A DNA stretch of 64,000 nt, taken from Halopolyspora algeriensis. Lineage in GTDB: Bacteria > Actinomycetota > Actinomycetes > Mycobacteriales > Pseudonocardiaceae. Positions 7,393-15,489 of this stretch are shown piece by piece. Location: NCBI RefSeq assembly GCF_003337235.1, contig NZ_QPJC01000001.1:1-64000 (forward strand), in the 5' to 3' direction. Below the pieces are notes generated by a model. That model was not told the DNA's origin, ran no database searches, and worked only from the letters and a program-made list of their open reading frames with translations. Within the stretch, counting starts at the first letter, position 1. Each line of letters starts with the position of its first letter. Position numbers and translations under genes: made by a program.

Positions 7393-9909
7393 TCACAACT
7401 TCTGCAGCGGGACGCTGCCGATGAGCATCAGGCGCACGGTGCCGGAGTCGCCGAAGTCGATGGTCGCCGTCGCCCGGGCCCCCTCCCCTTCGGTGGCCAA
7501 CACCGTACCCAGTCCGTACTTGTCGTGATTGACCCGATCACCGGCGGACAGCTTGATCGCCACGGTGTTCTTCCAGTCCTGCCCCGAGGCCGAACGCGGG
7601 CCGGATCCCGAGCCGCCGCGGTCGAAACCACCGCCACGACCGCCCCAGGTGCTGCGCACCTGCGGCGCGGCGCGTTCCGGCTCGGTACGCCGCCACTGCA
7701 CGAGTTCCTCCGGAACCTCGTCGAGGAACCGCGAGGCCGGATTGGTCACCGGCTGCCCGAACACCGAGCGCATCAACGCACGCGACAGGTACAGCCCCCG
7801 GCGGGCCCGCGTGATGCCGACATAGGCCAGCCTGCGTTCCTCGGCCAGTTCCGTCTGATCGCCGAGCGCCCGATTGTGCGGGAAGACACCGTCCTCCCAG
7901 CCGGTGGAGAACACGACGGGGAACTCCAGCCCCTTCGCGGTGTGCAGGGTCATCAGCGTGACCATGCCGTCGCCGGACTCGGGCAGCGCGTCCGCATCAG
8001 CCACCAGCGACACTCGTTCCAGAAAGGCCGCCAGGGAATCATCGGCGGGAATACCCGGCACGGCTTCGTCGGCCTCCCCGGAGGCGGGCTCGGCCGGAGC
8101 CACCACCGCCTCCGCCGACGCCTCGACATCTCCCTCGGACGCTGCCGCGGTTCCCTCCTGTGCACGGGTCTCGGTGAACTCCCGCGCGACCGTGACCAGT
8201 TCGGTGAGGTTCTCCAGCCTGCTGACGTCCTGCGGGTCGTCACTGGCCTCGAGGTCGCCGCGATACCCGGTGCGTTCCAGCAACGTGTCCAGCACTTCCG
8301 CGACATCGGACTCCGCCGCGACACCGCGCAACTCGTCCAGCAGGTCCAGAAAGCCCGCGATGGCCCGCTGCGCGCGCGTGTTGAGCAGCTTGAGCTCACC
8401 GGCCGCCGCCTGCCGCAGCGCCGCGGCGAACGAGATCCGCTCCTGCTCCGCGTGGGCCGCCACCACGGCTTCGGCGCGGTCGCCGATACCGCGTTTGGGC
8501 ACGTTGAGGATGCGCCGCAGGTTGACCGTGTCGTCCGGATTGTCCAGTACCCGCAGGTAGGCGAGTGCGTCCCGGATCTCGCGGCGCTCGTAGAACCGCA
8601 CCCCGCCGATCACCCGGTACGGCAGCCCGAGCCGGATGAAGACCTCCTCGAACACGCGGGACTGGTTGTTGGTCCGGTAGAACACCGCGATATCACCGAA
8701 GGTCGCCGCGCCCCGATCGACGAGCCGGTCGATCTCGGCGGCGACGAAGGCCGCCTCGTCGTGCTCGTTGTCGGCGACGTAGCCGACGACCGGATCGCCC
8801 TGGCCCGCATCGCTCCACAGCCGCTTGTCCCGACGGTCGGCATTGCCTCTGATCACCGCGTTCGCGGCCGACAGGATCGTCTGCGTGGAGCGGTAGTTCT
8901 GCTCCAGCACGATCGTGCGCGCCCGCGGGTAGTCGCGCTCGAACTCCTCGATATTGCGGATCGTCGCGCCACGGAAGGCATAGATCGACTGATCGGCATC
9001 ACCGACCACGCACAGCTCCGCCGGTTCGACCGCACTCGCCCCGGACCCGGCCTCGTTGCGAGAGCCGTCCCCCGGGTCGCCGTCGTCATCCGGCACACCG
9101 ACGAGCTCGCGCACCAACACGTACTGCGCATGGTTGGTGTCCTGGTACTCGTCGACCAGTACGTGCCGGAAGCGGCGCCGGTAGTGCTCGGCCACCGAGG
9201 GAAATCCCTGCAGCAGCTCGATCGTGCGCATGATCAGGTCGTCGAAGTCCATCGCGTTGGAGTCGGCGAGCCTGCGCTGGTAGGCGGCGTAGACGTCGGC
9301 GACCTTGCGTTCCAGGTCGTTGCCCGCGTTCTCGGCCGCCTCGTCGGGCGTGATCAGCTCGTTTTTCAGGTTCGACACGTGCGCGGCCAGCGTGCGCACG
9401 GGGTAGCGCTTGGAATCCAACTCCAGGTCCCGGCCGACCAGCGTGATCAGCCGGCGGGAGTCGTCGGCGTCGTAGATGGAGAAGTTCGACGAGAGGTCGA
9501 GCGCCTTCGCCTCGCGCCGCAGGATCCGCACGCACATCGAGTGGAACGTCGAGACCCACATCGCAGTGGCGCGCGGGCCGATCAGGTCGACCACGCGTTC
9601 CTTCATCTCGGTGGCGGCCCGGTTGGTGAAGGTGATCGCCATGATCTCGCCGGGATGCACGCCTCGCACGTCCAGCAGGTGGGCGATGCGGTGGGTGAGC
9701 ACCTTGGTCTTGCCGGATCCGGCGCCCGCCACGACCAGCAGGGGGGAGCCGCTGTGGGTGACCGCCTCGCGCTGCTGCGGGTTGAGGTCGTCCAGCAACG
9801 CCCCCGGATCGTGCTCCCGTGCCGATTGCGGTTCCGGAGAGCCGGTCGCCGCGACCGTGTCTCCGCGCTGGAAGGAGCTGTCGTGGGGGAGGTCGAATAG
9901 GGCGCTCAT
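7393..9909 (-). CDS. pcrA: ATP-dependent DNA helicase PcrA/UvrD1
   Basis: 838 residues, usual length for actinobacterial PcrA. Superfamily 1A motifs are in order: NPQQREAV (Q motif), AGAGSGKT (Walker A), FHSMCVRILRRE, VDEYQDTN (motif II), VVGDADQSIYAFRGA (motif III), LEQNYRST (motif IV), MTLHTAKGLEFPVVF (motif V) and RRLAYVGITRAR (motif VI). The C-terminal GDRVNHDKYGLGTVLATEG segment is the Tudor-like RNA-polymerase-binding module. A Glu/Ala-rich insertion lies in the 2B region. The ATG at 9909 has no Shine-Dalgarno but follows TACTCT by nine bases, so the message is probably leaderless. It unwinds DNA 3' to 5' in repair and replication-fork clearance. Confidence 0.97.
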   Translation of the reverse strand: MSALFDLPHDSSFQRGDTVAATGSPEPQSAREHDPGALLDDLNPQQREAVTHSGSPLLVVAGAGSGKTKVLTHRIAHLLDVRGVHPGEIMAITFTNRAATEMKERVVDLIGPRATAMWVSTFHSMCVRILRREAKALDLSSNFSIYDADDSRRLITLVGRDLELDSKRYPVRTLAAHVSNLKNELITPDEAAENAGNDLERKVADVYAAYQRRLADSNAMDFDDLIMRTIELLQGFPSVAEHYRRRFRHVLVDEYQDTNHAQYVLVRELVGVPDDDGDPGDGSRNEAGSGASAVEPAELCVVGDADQSIYAFRGATIRNIEEFERDYPRARTIVLEQNYRSTQTILSAANAVIRGNADRRDKRLWSDAGQGDPVVGYVADNEHDEAAFVAAEIDRLVDRGAATFGDIAVFYRTNNQSRVFEEVFIRLGLPYRVIGGVRFYERREIRDALAYLRVLDNPDDTVNLRRILNVPKRGIGDRAEAVVAAHAEQERISFAAALRQAAAGELKLLNTRAQRAIAGFLDLLDELRGVAAESDVAEVLDTLLERTGYRGDLEASDDPQDVSRLENLTELVTVAREFTETRAQEGTAAASEGDVEASAEAVVAPAEPASGEADEAVPGIPADDSLAAFLERVSLVADADALPESGDGMVTLMTLHTAKGLEFPVVFSTGWEDGVFPHNRALGDQTELAEERRLAYVGITRARRGLYLSRALMRSVFGQPVTNPASRFLDEVPEELVQWRRTEPERAAPQVRSTWGGRGGGFDRGGSGSGPRSASGQDWKNTVAIKLSAGDRVNHDKYGLGTVLATEGEGARATATIDFGDSGTVRLMLIGSVPLQKL

Positions 9910-10057
9910 CGACTGTTCAGAGTACCGGCAGGCTCCGACGGATCACCGAAGCCGAGTGCCGGCCGGTTCCGCACCGCCCGCGGCGGGTCGTCCCGCTCGT
10001 TGGGATGGCTGTGCCGCCGCATGGCCGGGGAGGAAGGTGCTGTGGCACACTGGGGGT

Positions 10058-10111
10058 GTGCTGACACGCGACCACGAGTTTTTTTACGGGCCCGGACTCC
10101 GGCGCCCGTAG
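10058..10111 (+). CDS. Putative Phe/Tyr leader peptide of the chorismate mutase attenuator
   Basis: A 17-codon open frame from GTG 10058 to TAG 10111 encodes MLTRDHEFFYGPGLRRP. Codons 8 to 10 are TTT-TTT-TAC (Phe-Phe-Tyr) at 10079-10087, the end products of the pathway controlled by the downstream gene. The start has no Shine-Dalgarno; CACACT (10046-10051) could be a -10 box for a leaderless message, but no convincing -35 is seen. A competing frame starting at GTG 10042 has a better ribosome site (AGGAAGG) and encodes a 25-residue peptide without a Phe/Tyr run, so which frame is translated needs testing. The case rests on the codons plus the structures in the next entry. Confidence 0.6.
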   Translation: MLTRDHEFFYGPGLRRP

Positions 10112-10162
10112 TCGCGTGAGCTCAAACCACTACGCCGCCCCGGAGTCCTCGGACCCGGGGCG
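10086..10162 (+). promoter_or_regulatory. Mutually exclusive hairpins: leader-peptide attenuator before chorismate mutase
   Basis: Three alternative pairings can be drawn. Hairpin 1:2: ACGGGC (10086-10091) with GCCCGT (10104-10109), with CCGG-ACT-CCGG inside. Antiterminator 2:3: GGACTCCGG (10094-10102) with CCGGAGTCC (10140-10148), and CGTAGT (10107-10112) with ACTACG (10129-10134). Terminator-like 3:4: CGCCCCGG (10136-10143) with CCGGGGCG (10155-10162), extended by GTC-CTCG-GAC. The 1:2 stem begins at the Tyr codon, so a ribosome stalled there would block it and favour 2:3. No U-run follows 3:4, so termination would be of the U-poor actinobacterial kind, or control could be translational. 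Confidence 0.6.
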
Positions 10163-10212
10163 TTCACGTATCCGGGTCGAGGCCGGGGCCCACGCACCGG
10201 AGGACGAAACCC

Positions 10213-10518
10213 GTGAGCACCACCGTGGACGACGAACAGCAGCGCTGGGACACCCCTGCCCCGGAACAGCCCGACGAGAGCTCGATCAGCGCTCTGCGGG
10301 ACGAGATCGACCACCTCGACGCCGAGATCCTGCGGTTGATCAAGCGGCGTGCCGAGGTCTCGCGCGAGATCGGCGCGGCCCGGATGGCCGAGGGCGGACC
10401 CCGCATCGTCTACAACCGCGAAATGGATGTACTCGCCCGCTACCGTGAGCTCGGCCCGGAGGGTCGCGAGCTCGCCATGATCCTGCTGCGCCTCGGCCGG
10501 GGTCGCCTCGGTCACTAG
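10213..10518 (+). CDS. Chorismate mutase, AroQ type
   Basis: 101 residues. After an acidic N-terminus the AroQ helix motif SALRDEIDHLDAEILRLIKRRAEVSREIGAAR (about 28-59) supplies the canonical active-site Arg and Lys residues; the later GPRIVYNREMDVLARY and C-terminal helix complete the small all-helical fold. It converts chorismate to prephenate, the first committed step to Phe and Tyr; the intracellular enzyme in mycobacteria (Rv0948c) likewise lies next to uvrD1 and works with DAHP synthase. The GTG at 10213 has GGAGGA eight bases upstream. Regulation by the upstream leader is proposed separately. It converges on the SDR gene with an 8-bp gap. Confidence 0.93.
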   Translation: MSTTVDDEQQRWDTPAPEQPDESSISALRDEIDHLDAEILRLIKRRAEVSREIGAARMAEGGPRIVYNREMDVLARYRELGPEGRELAMILLRLGRGRLGH

Positions 10519-10526
10519 ACGAGCGG

Positions 10527-11330
10527 TCAGTGGGCGCCCCACCCTCCGTCCATCGGAAACGAGGCCCCGGTGACCGAACTGCTCGCCGGGCCGCACAGCC
10601 AGGCCGCGAGTTCGGCGACTTCGTCGGGCTCGACCAGGCGTTTCACGGCGGTGCGAGCCAGCAGCACGTCCTCGATCACCTGCTCGCGGGGGACGCGGTG
10701 CAGGGTCGCGTGGTCGGCGACCTGCTGCTCCACCAGCGGCGTGCGCACGTAGCCGGGGCAGATGCAGTTCGAGGTTACCCCGTAGCCCGCGGCTTCGAGT
10801 GCGACCGTCTTCGACAGCCCTTCCAGACCGTGCTTGGCGGTCACGTAGGCACTTTTCAGCGGTGACGCACGCAGGCCGTGAACCGAGGAGACGTTGACGA
10901 TGCGCCCCCAGGACCGCGCGTACATGGTGGGCAGCGCCGCGCGGATGATCCGGAACGGCGATTCCACCATCACGGTCAGCAGGCGGGAGAAGACGTCCGG
11001 AGGAAATCGGTGCACCGGGGCCACATGCTGCATCCCGGCGTTGTTGACCACGATGTCGGCACCCTCGCCGGCAGCAGCGGCGGTCTCCGGGTCGCTCAGA
11101 TCCATCACGAGCGGATGGCCGCCGATCTCCGCCGCCACCGCCCGCACCTCCGCTGCGGCGTGGTCCACGGCTACCACGGTGGCTCCCGTCGCGGCGAGCC
11201 GCCGGGCCACGGCCGCGCCGATGCCGCTGCCCGCACCCGTGACGACCGCCCGCTTGCCTGTGAGGTCCCCTGCGCTCCCTGCTGCACTCCCCGCGTCGGG
11301 GCCGGGCGCGGGAGCAGAGCTGTCACCCAT
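10527..11330 (-). CDS. SDR family oxidoreductase, 3-hydroxybutyrate dehydrogenase-like
   Basis: 267 residues. NAD site TGAGSGIG (about 30-37), NNAGMQHVAPV, catalytic Ser in NVSSVHGL, YVTAKHG (Tyr/Lys) and CPGYVRTPLVEQQ match D-3-hydroxybutyrate dehydrogenases closely, including the QHVAPV and PGYVRTPLVE phrases that contact the substrate carboxylate. Expected reaction: (R)-3-hydroxybutyrate plus NAD to acetoacetate, used in ketone-body or polyhydroxybutyrate turnover. The ATG at 11330 is preferred over 11369: it has a TAAGTT box eight bases upstream and no Shine-Dalgarno, suggesting a leaderless message. No polyhydroxybutyrate genes are nearby. Confidence 0.85.
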   Translation of the reverse strand: MGDSSAPAPGPDAGSAAGSAGDLTGKRAVVTGAGSGIGAAVARRLAATGATVVAVDHAAAEVRAVAAEIGGHPLVMDLSDPETAAAAGEGADIVVNNAGMQHVAPVHRFPPDVFSRLLTVMVESPFRIIRAALPTMYARSWGRIVNVSSVHGLRASPLKSAYVTAKHGLEGLSKTVALEAAGYGVTSNCICPGYVRTPLVEQQVADHATLHRVPREQVIEDVLLARTAVKRLVEPDEVAELAAWLCGPASSSVTGASFPMDGGWGAH

Positions 11331-11504
11331 GGTCGAGAAACTTAAGGGGAACACGCTCCCGGAGGCCATAGCCGAGACGCGGTGGGTTGTCGCTTCAGGT
11401 GCCGCGGTGTCACCCGATCCGCGGCTTGCCGATGGGCGGCTCGCCCGAAAAGTCAGGGTTTTCCCCGGTACCGGACACGGATCGAAGGGAGGAGACTCTC
11501 ACGT

Positions 11505-11822
11505 ATGAGTGCTGTTGTGGATGTGGTGGCCTTTCTCGTCACGCTCGTCGCCGTTGTCGCCGCGGCCGGGCACGGTGGCTATCTGGCGATGCTCTCGACG
11601 GCGGCACGCAAGCGTCCCGGCGGCGGGCCCGCTGCCGAATTCGCCCGGACACGCATGCCGGTCGCCGGAGCCACTCTCGGTGTCACCCTGCTGGCCCTGC
11701 TGCTTTCCAGCGGTGGCACCGGCATGGACATCGTGGCCATCCTGCTCGGCGGAGGCGGTGGCCTCGCCTCGGTCCAGGCGCTGCAGAGCAGCCGGACCCG
11801 CTTCCGCAACGGCGAGTACTGA
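11505..11822 (+). CDS. Small two-helix membrane protein, unknown function
   Basis: 105 residues. Hydrophobic segments at about 5-22 and 53-88 flank a basic loop (STAARKRPGGGPAAEFARTR). The C-terminus is polar. No family is recognised. ATG 11505 follows AGGGAGGAG by about ten bases. It stands alone between the SDR gene (divergent) and the PIG-L gene. Confidence 0.75.
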   Translation: MSAVVDVVAFLVTLVAVVAAAGHGGYLAMLSTAARKRPGGGPAAEFARTRMPVAGATLGVTLLALLLSSGGTGMDIVAILLGGGGGLASVQALQSSRTRFRNGEY

Positions 11823-11975
11823 GGTCGAGCATTCCTCCGGACTCTGACATCGCACGGCTGCGAGCCGGCGAGTGGTGATTCCGTCAATGGGACACGGCTA
11901 CACGAAGGTGTGTTACTTGCCGTGATGGCGGGTACCCGTAACGCACATGATCCGGCAAGGTCCTAACCTGTGGTC

Positions 11976-12713
11976 ATGACCACAGCACCGGATCTTGCCT
12001 CCGCCGACTTCCGGCGGGCACTCGTGGTCACCGCGCACCCCGATGACGTCGACTTCGGCTGCGCGGGCACCGTCGCAACGTGGACGGCGGCGGGAGTGGA
12101 AGTCACCTACTGCGTCTGCACGTCCGGGGAGGCCGGAGCCTTCGACGGCACGTCGCGGGCGGACGTCCCCGAACTCCGGCAGCAGGAGCAACGCGCGGCC
12201 GCCGAAGCGGCCGGGGTCGCCGAGGTCGTCTTCCTGGGATACCGGGACGGCCAGATGACCGTGAACCTCGCACTGCGGCGAGACATCGCCAAGGTGATCC
12301 GCACGGTGTGCCCGGATGTGGTCGTCACGCATTCCCCGGAGATCAACTGGGACGCCGTGACGATCTCGCATCCGGATCACCGCGCGGTCGGCGAGGCCAC
12401 GCTCGCCGCGATCTATCCGGACGCGCGCAACGCGTCCGCCCACCCGGATCTGCTCGAGCAGCACGGATTACAACCCTGGACGGTCTCCCAGCTGTGGATG
12501 TCGGAGTCCTCGCAGGAGCGGATCAACCGCGCGGTCGACATCACCGAGCAGTTCGACACGAAGATGGCCGCACTCCGCGCACACCACTCCCAGACCGCGC
12601 GCCTCCACGATCTCGAAGGGTTGATCCGTCAGCATCTGGAAGGAAACGCCGAACGGTACGGCCCGGCGCCGGACCGTCTCGCCGAGGTATTCCACGTGGT
12701 CGATACGGCCTGA
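11976..12713 (+). CDS. PIG-L/LmbE family zinc deacetylase
   Basis: 245 residues. The zinc site AHPDDVDFGCAGT near the N-terminus and the downstream SHPDHRAVGEA motif are intact, as in N-acetylglucosaminyl or mycothiol-pathway deacetylases (MshB, Mca). The substrate cannot be assigned: length and motifs fit the broader PIG-L family rather than MshB specifically. The ATG at 11976 sits six bases after TAACCT (11964-11969), a clear leaderless arrangement; a GTG two codons upstream is the alternative. Confidence 0.88.
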   Translation: MTTAPDLASADFRRALVVTAHPDDVDFGCAGTVATWTAAGVEVTYCVCTSGEAGAFDGTSRADVPELRQQEQRAAAEAAGVAEVVFLGYRDGQMTVNLALRRDIAKVIRTVCPDVVVTHSPEINWDAVTISHPDHRAVGEATLAAIYPDARNASAHPDLLEQHGLQPWTVSQLWMSESSQERINRAVDITEQFDTKMAALRAHHSQTARLHDLEGLIRQHLEGNAERYGPAPDRLAEVFHVVDTA

Positions 12714-12756
12714 GTGAGCTCGGCCGCCCGAGCGGGCGGCAGAAAGTCGAGATCTC

Positions 12757-13944
12757 ATGCACAGCGTCAAACCCACTGGTTGGACCGGCAGGATCGAAGG
12801 GCCGGTCACCCCTGCACCGCACCAATCCACCACCCCGACTCCGCAGCACCCCCCGCGCGACCCGCTCGAGGACACCCACCCGGACGGTGGCCTGTACAAG
12901 TTCGACCTCGGCACGGTTCCCGCCTCGGTCACCCCACCACCGACCTGGCGACGAGCCGCATGGTTCGCGGTCGCTTCCTCGGCAGCGACCCTGGGCGGAC
13001 TCATGTTCGCGACGGCGGCGCTGATGGGCAACACCACGTCCATCCAGGGGCTGGACCTGCCGAGCAGACCGCGAGGGGGTGACTACCCGCCGCTGCCCGA
13101 GGTGGGCAATCACGCACCTCCCACGGGGACGACCGGATCGGTGACCCTGGAACCGCGCCCGCCCTCCCTCCCGCACACGGAGATCGCTGCAGCGGTTCCG
13201 GAGCAGGCGGGCGCCTCCGACCGGTCCGGTGCTGCGTCCTCACCGCGGCCGAGTGGTTCCGCCACCCCGTCGACGCCCACGCCGGGTGACGAGACGCCTC
13301 CGGACGAGCCGGGTGCAGGGTTGCTCCCCGGCGCTCCTCCGGGCGAGGAGTTCCCCGGTGAGAACCTCCTCCGTGGAGTGCTTCCCATCGGTGATGTGCT
13401 CGCTCTCGGCGACACGTCCGACAGCAGCGAACCGACCGATGTGGAACCCACCGACCCCGGATATGCGGCCGCCACTTCCGGTAGCGAGGGCTCCGGCGGC
13501 GAGAGCTCCGGCGGCGAGAGCTCCGGCGGCGAGAGCTCCGGCGGCGAGAGCTCCGCTGCCGAATCGCCCGGGGTGGCCGCATCATCCGAGAACAGCGACA
13601 ACCTCGATCCGGCCGGTTCCTCGTCCACCGACGACGACGCCGTCCGGCAGCGCACGGAACAGTACTTCGCGTCCGTGGCCCGCGGCGATCTCCGCGACGC
13701 TTTCGCCCTGACCGCCGGAACATTGCGCGCGCGGGGATACGAGAGCTTCGCGTCCCGCTATGCCCGCGCAGCCTCCATCGAGGTTCTCGACAGTTCCGTG
13801 CGCGACACCGGCACCGTGACCACTCTGCGCATCGTCCGCGAGGACGAAACGGTGACCACTCAACGGCGAAAGCTGGAGTTCACCGACGAGGAGAAACCCC
13901 GGATCACCGCCGACACCCTCATTCCCCGAAGGAGCCGCCGGTAG
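12757..13944 (+). CDS. Single-pass membrane protein with Ser/Gly/Glu repeat linker
   Basis: 395 residues. Residues 1-66 are proline-rich and probably cytoplasmic, 67-90 form one membrane helix, then comes a long Pro/Ser/Gly/Glu linker including four copies of a five-residue SGGES unit, and a folded C-terminal domain of about 95 residues (AVRQRTEQYFASVARGDLRDAFALT to the end) that resembles small NTF2-like or cystatin-like extracytoplasmic domains. Two neighbours end in domains of similar size and layout, suggesting a functional group (inference). No enzyme motif. The start ATG has only a weak purine-rich upstream region, so the N-terminus is uncertain. Confidence 0.75.
   Translation: MHSVKPTGWTGRIEGPVTPAPHQSTTPTPQHPPRDPLEDTHPDGGLYKFDLGTVPASVTPPPTWRRAAWFAVASSAATLGGLMFATAALMGNTTSIQGLDLPSRPRGGDYPPLPEVGNHAPPTGTTGSVTLEPRPPSLPHTEIAAAVPEQAGASDRSGAASSPRPSGSATPSTPTPGDETPPDEPGAGLLPGAPPGEEFPGENLLRGVLPIGDVLALGDTSDSSEPTDVEPTDPGYAAATSGSEGSGGESSGGESSGGESSGGESSAAESPGVAASSENSDNLDPAGSSSTDDDAVRQRTEQYFASVARGDLRDAFALTAGTLRARGYESFASRYARAASIEVLDSSVRDTGTVTTLRIVREDETVTTQRRKLEFTDEEKPRITADTLIPRRSRR
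13491..13555 (+). repeat. Tandem 15-bp coding repeat, four copies
   Basis: The unit GGCGGCGAGAGCTCC is repeated without variation about four times and encodes SGGES in the extracytoplasmic linker of the surrounding gene. Perfect identity at the DNA level suggests recent slippage, so copy number probably varies between strains. Confidence 0.9.
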
Positions 13945-14011
13945 CAACGTTGCTCCATCCGAATGTGCACCGACCCGCAATCTTTCCCTCTTCGAGCGAA
14001 GACGCGACCGT

Positions 14012-14040
14012 CCGCTCTCGTGTGTTCCCCGAAAGAGCGG
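14012..14040 (+). terminator. Hairpin between two membrane-protein genes
   Basis: CCGCTCT (14012-14018) pairs with AGAGCGG (14034-14040) around a 15-base loop, 70 bp after the upstream stop. No U-run; weak candidate terminator. Confidence 0.35.
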
Positions 14041-14117
14041 TCAAGGTTCGTGCGAGCGGTCTCCGCGACCGAGGTACCCGAGAACGCGAAGACACGAAAC
14101 ATGCGAGACGTACAACG

Positions 14118-14930
14118 ATGGATTCCGACTTCCCCGGCCGTGGGCGCACCCATGGTCGGCGACGGCCCCTCGACGCCGCCGAACTGATCGATCACCGGAC
14201 CGGGCCGGTCCGGAAAGCGCCGACCGACGCCGGAACCGGCCGTCACGCACGGCAACCGGGCACCTCCGGCGAGCACGACACGGCGACCCTCCCGCAGCCC
14301 CCTTCCCCGCCGAGAGCCCTGCACGTGACCGGAGTCCTGCTGACCGTCCTGGCGCTGTGCGGCGGAACGGCGACGACTTCGTTGATCCTGCAACGGTCGT
14401 CGACGAACTCCCCGGCTCGGCCCGCTGTCCGTGCGGAGCCGATCACGGGCGCACAGGCGTTGCGTCCGGACCTGTTGCACAGCGTCCGCCTGCCGCTCGC
14501 CGCGGAGCGACACTCCGGCCGGGAATCCGGCTCGCTCCGCCTCGACGACCTTCTCGGCAGATCGCACCCCGAACCGGGTTCGGCCCACGGGCTGGGGCAG
14601 GCGAATCCGCTGGCCGGCACCCCCAGGTCGGCAGCCCTGCTGGTCACCGAGTTCCATCGGCTGCTCGGCACCGATCCCGGCCGCGCCATGGGTCTGGTTT
14701 CTCCCGAGCTTCTCGCCACGCAACGCACCGACGTGGTACAGGCCTGGCACGCGCTGGACTCGGTGCGCACGCAGGGAACCCGGCCCCGCCGGGACGGTTC
14801 GGTGGTCGCCACACTCACGGCGGAGCACCCCGACGGCAGGCGCGTTGTCCTGCGGCACCTGTTCACCGTGAACATGGGCACCAGCCCGTACATCACCGGG
14901 ATCGAGCTATTGGCCGCCAAACACACATGA
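14118..14930 (+). CDS. Single-pass membrane protein with small extracytoplasmic domain
   Basis: About 270 residues from ATG 14118. A basic cytoplasmic N-terminus (1-66), one membrane helix (67-91) and an extracytoplasmic part ending in a domain of about 100 residues (AALLVTEFHRLLGTDPGRAMGLVSPELL to GIELLAAKHT) whose length and secondary-structure pattern resemble the tail of the preceding protein. An upstream ATG at 13950 would add 56 low-complexity residues and is unlikely. No ribosome site is obvious. Function unknown; the position directly before two membrane Ser/Thr kinases is suggestive only. Confidence 0.65.
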   Translation: MDSDFPGRGRTHGRRRPLDAAELIDHRTGPVRKAPTDAGTGRHARQPGTSGEHDTATLPQPPSPPRALHVTGVLLTVLALCGGTATTSLILQRSSTNSPARPAVRAEPITGAQALRPDLLHSVRLPLAAERHSGRESGSLRLDDLLGRSHPEPGSAHGLGQANPLAGTPRSAALLVTEFHRLLGTDPGRAMGLVSPELLATQRTDVVQAWHALDSVRTQGTRPRRDGSVVATLTAEHPDGRRVVLRHLFTVNMGTSPYITGIELLAAKHT

Positions 14931-15489
14931 CGACCGAGCACGTGCGAGGCCGGCAGGAATACCGCCGGACGGCGCAGCACTCGGCAGCCGAGCATCGGGA
15001 TTCTCACAACAATGCGGCAACGACCTGACTCACCGGCGGCGCGCACCATGCCACGAATGCTCGTTCCGAGCAGACGCACACCGCGGGGGACACGCACTCC
15101 CGCCCACCTCTTCGAGAGACCGTTTCCACACTGCCGTGCCCGGAGAACCACGCACCCGCACCGGATATGGACTGCGGAAATGATGTTCGACCGGGCAACG
15201 GATCCGGTGGTGCTTCACCGCGCGCGGCGGCACCCGGACACGGAACACAACTCACCGATCACGGATCTCCACACTTCGGGGTTACATTGGGAGGGCGTCG
15301 GCTAGGCTGCTGTATCGCGGTCGGATTGCCACGGGCCGATCCCGGCCGCCAAACAAGCGTTGTCCATGTCGGAGGGCCGAAACCCGGCCCGCCAAAATCC
15401 ACCGGCATCCGGTGGGTTCGCTGTTCGGTGAGATGCACCGATGCCGAACACGACCATCCGGGTGCCGAGAGCAGTACGGGGAGACGTCG
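14931..15489. other. 559-bp intergenic region upstream of the first Ser/Thr kinase
   Basis: No convincing gene. A TAGGCT box near 15302 preceded by TTACAT about 15 bp upstream is a plausible kinase promoter. A short perfect hairpin, CCACCGG-CAT-CCGGTGG (15399-15415), lies in what would be the 5' leader. An open frame at 15012-15305 is Arg/His/Pro-rich with no ribosome site and is probably spurious. Confidence 0.5.

Noticed and set aside
10042-10119. Alternative 25-codon leader frame before chorismate mutase
   Set aside because: It has the better ribosome site but no Phe/Tyr codon run; kept as a competing hypothesis and not called as a gene.
13491-13555. Short tandem repeats considered as a CRISPR array
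   Set aside because: The 15-bp units have no spacers and are in frame within a coding linker.
15012-15305. A 97-codon frame before the first kinase
   Set aside because: Arg/His/Pro-rich shadow composition and no ribosome site.
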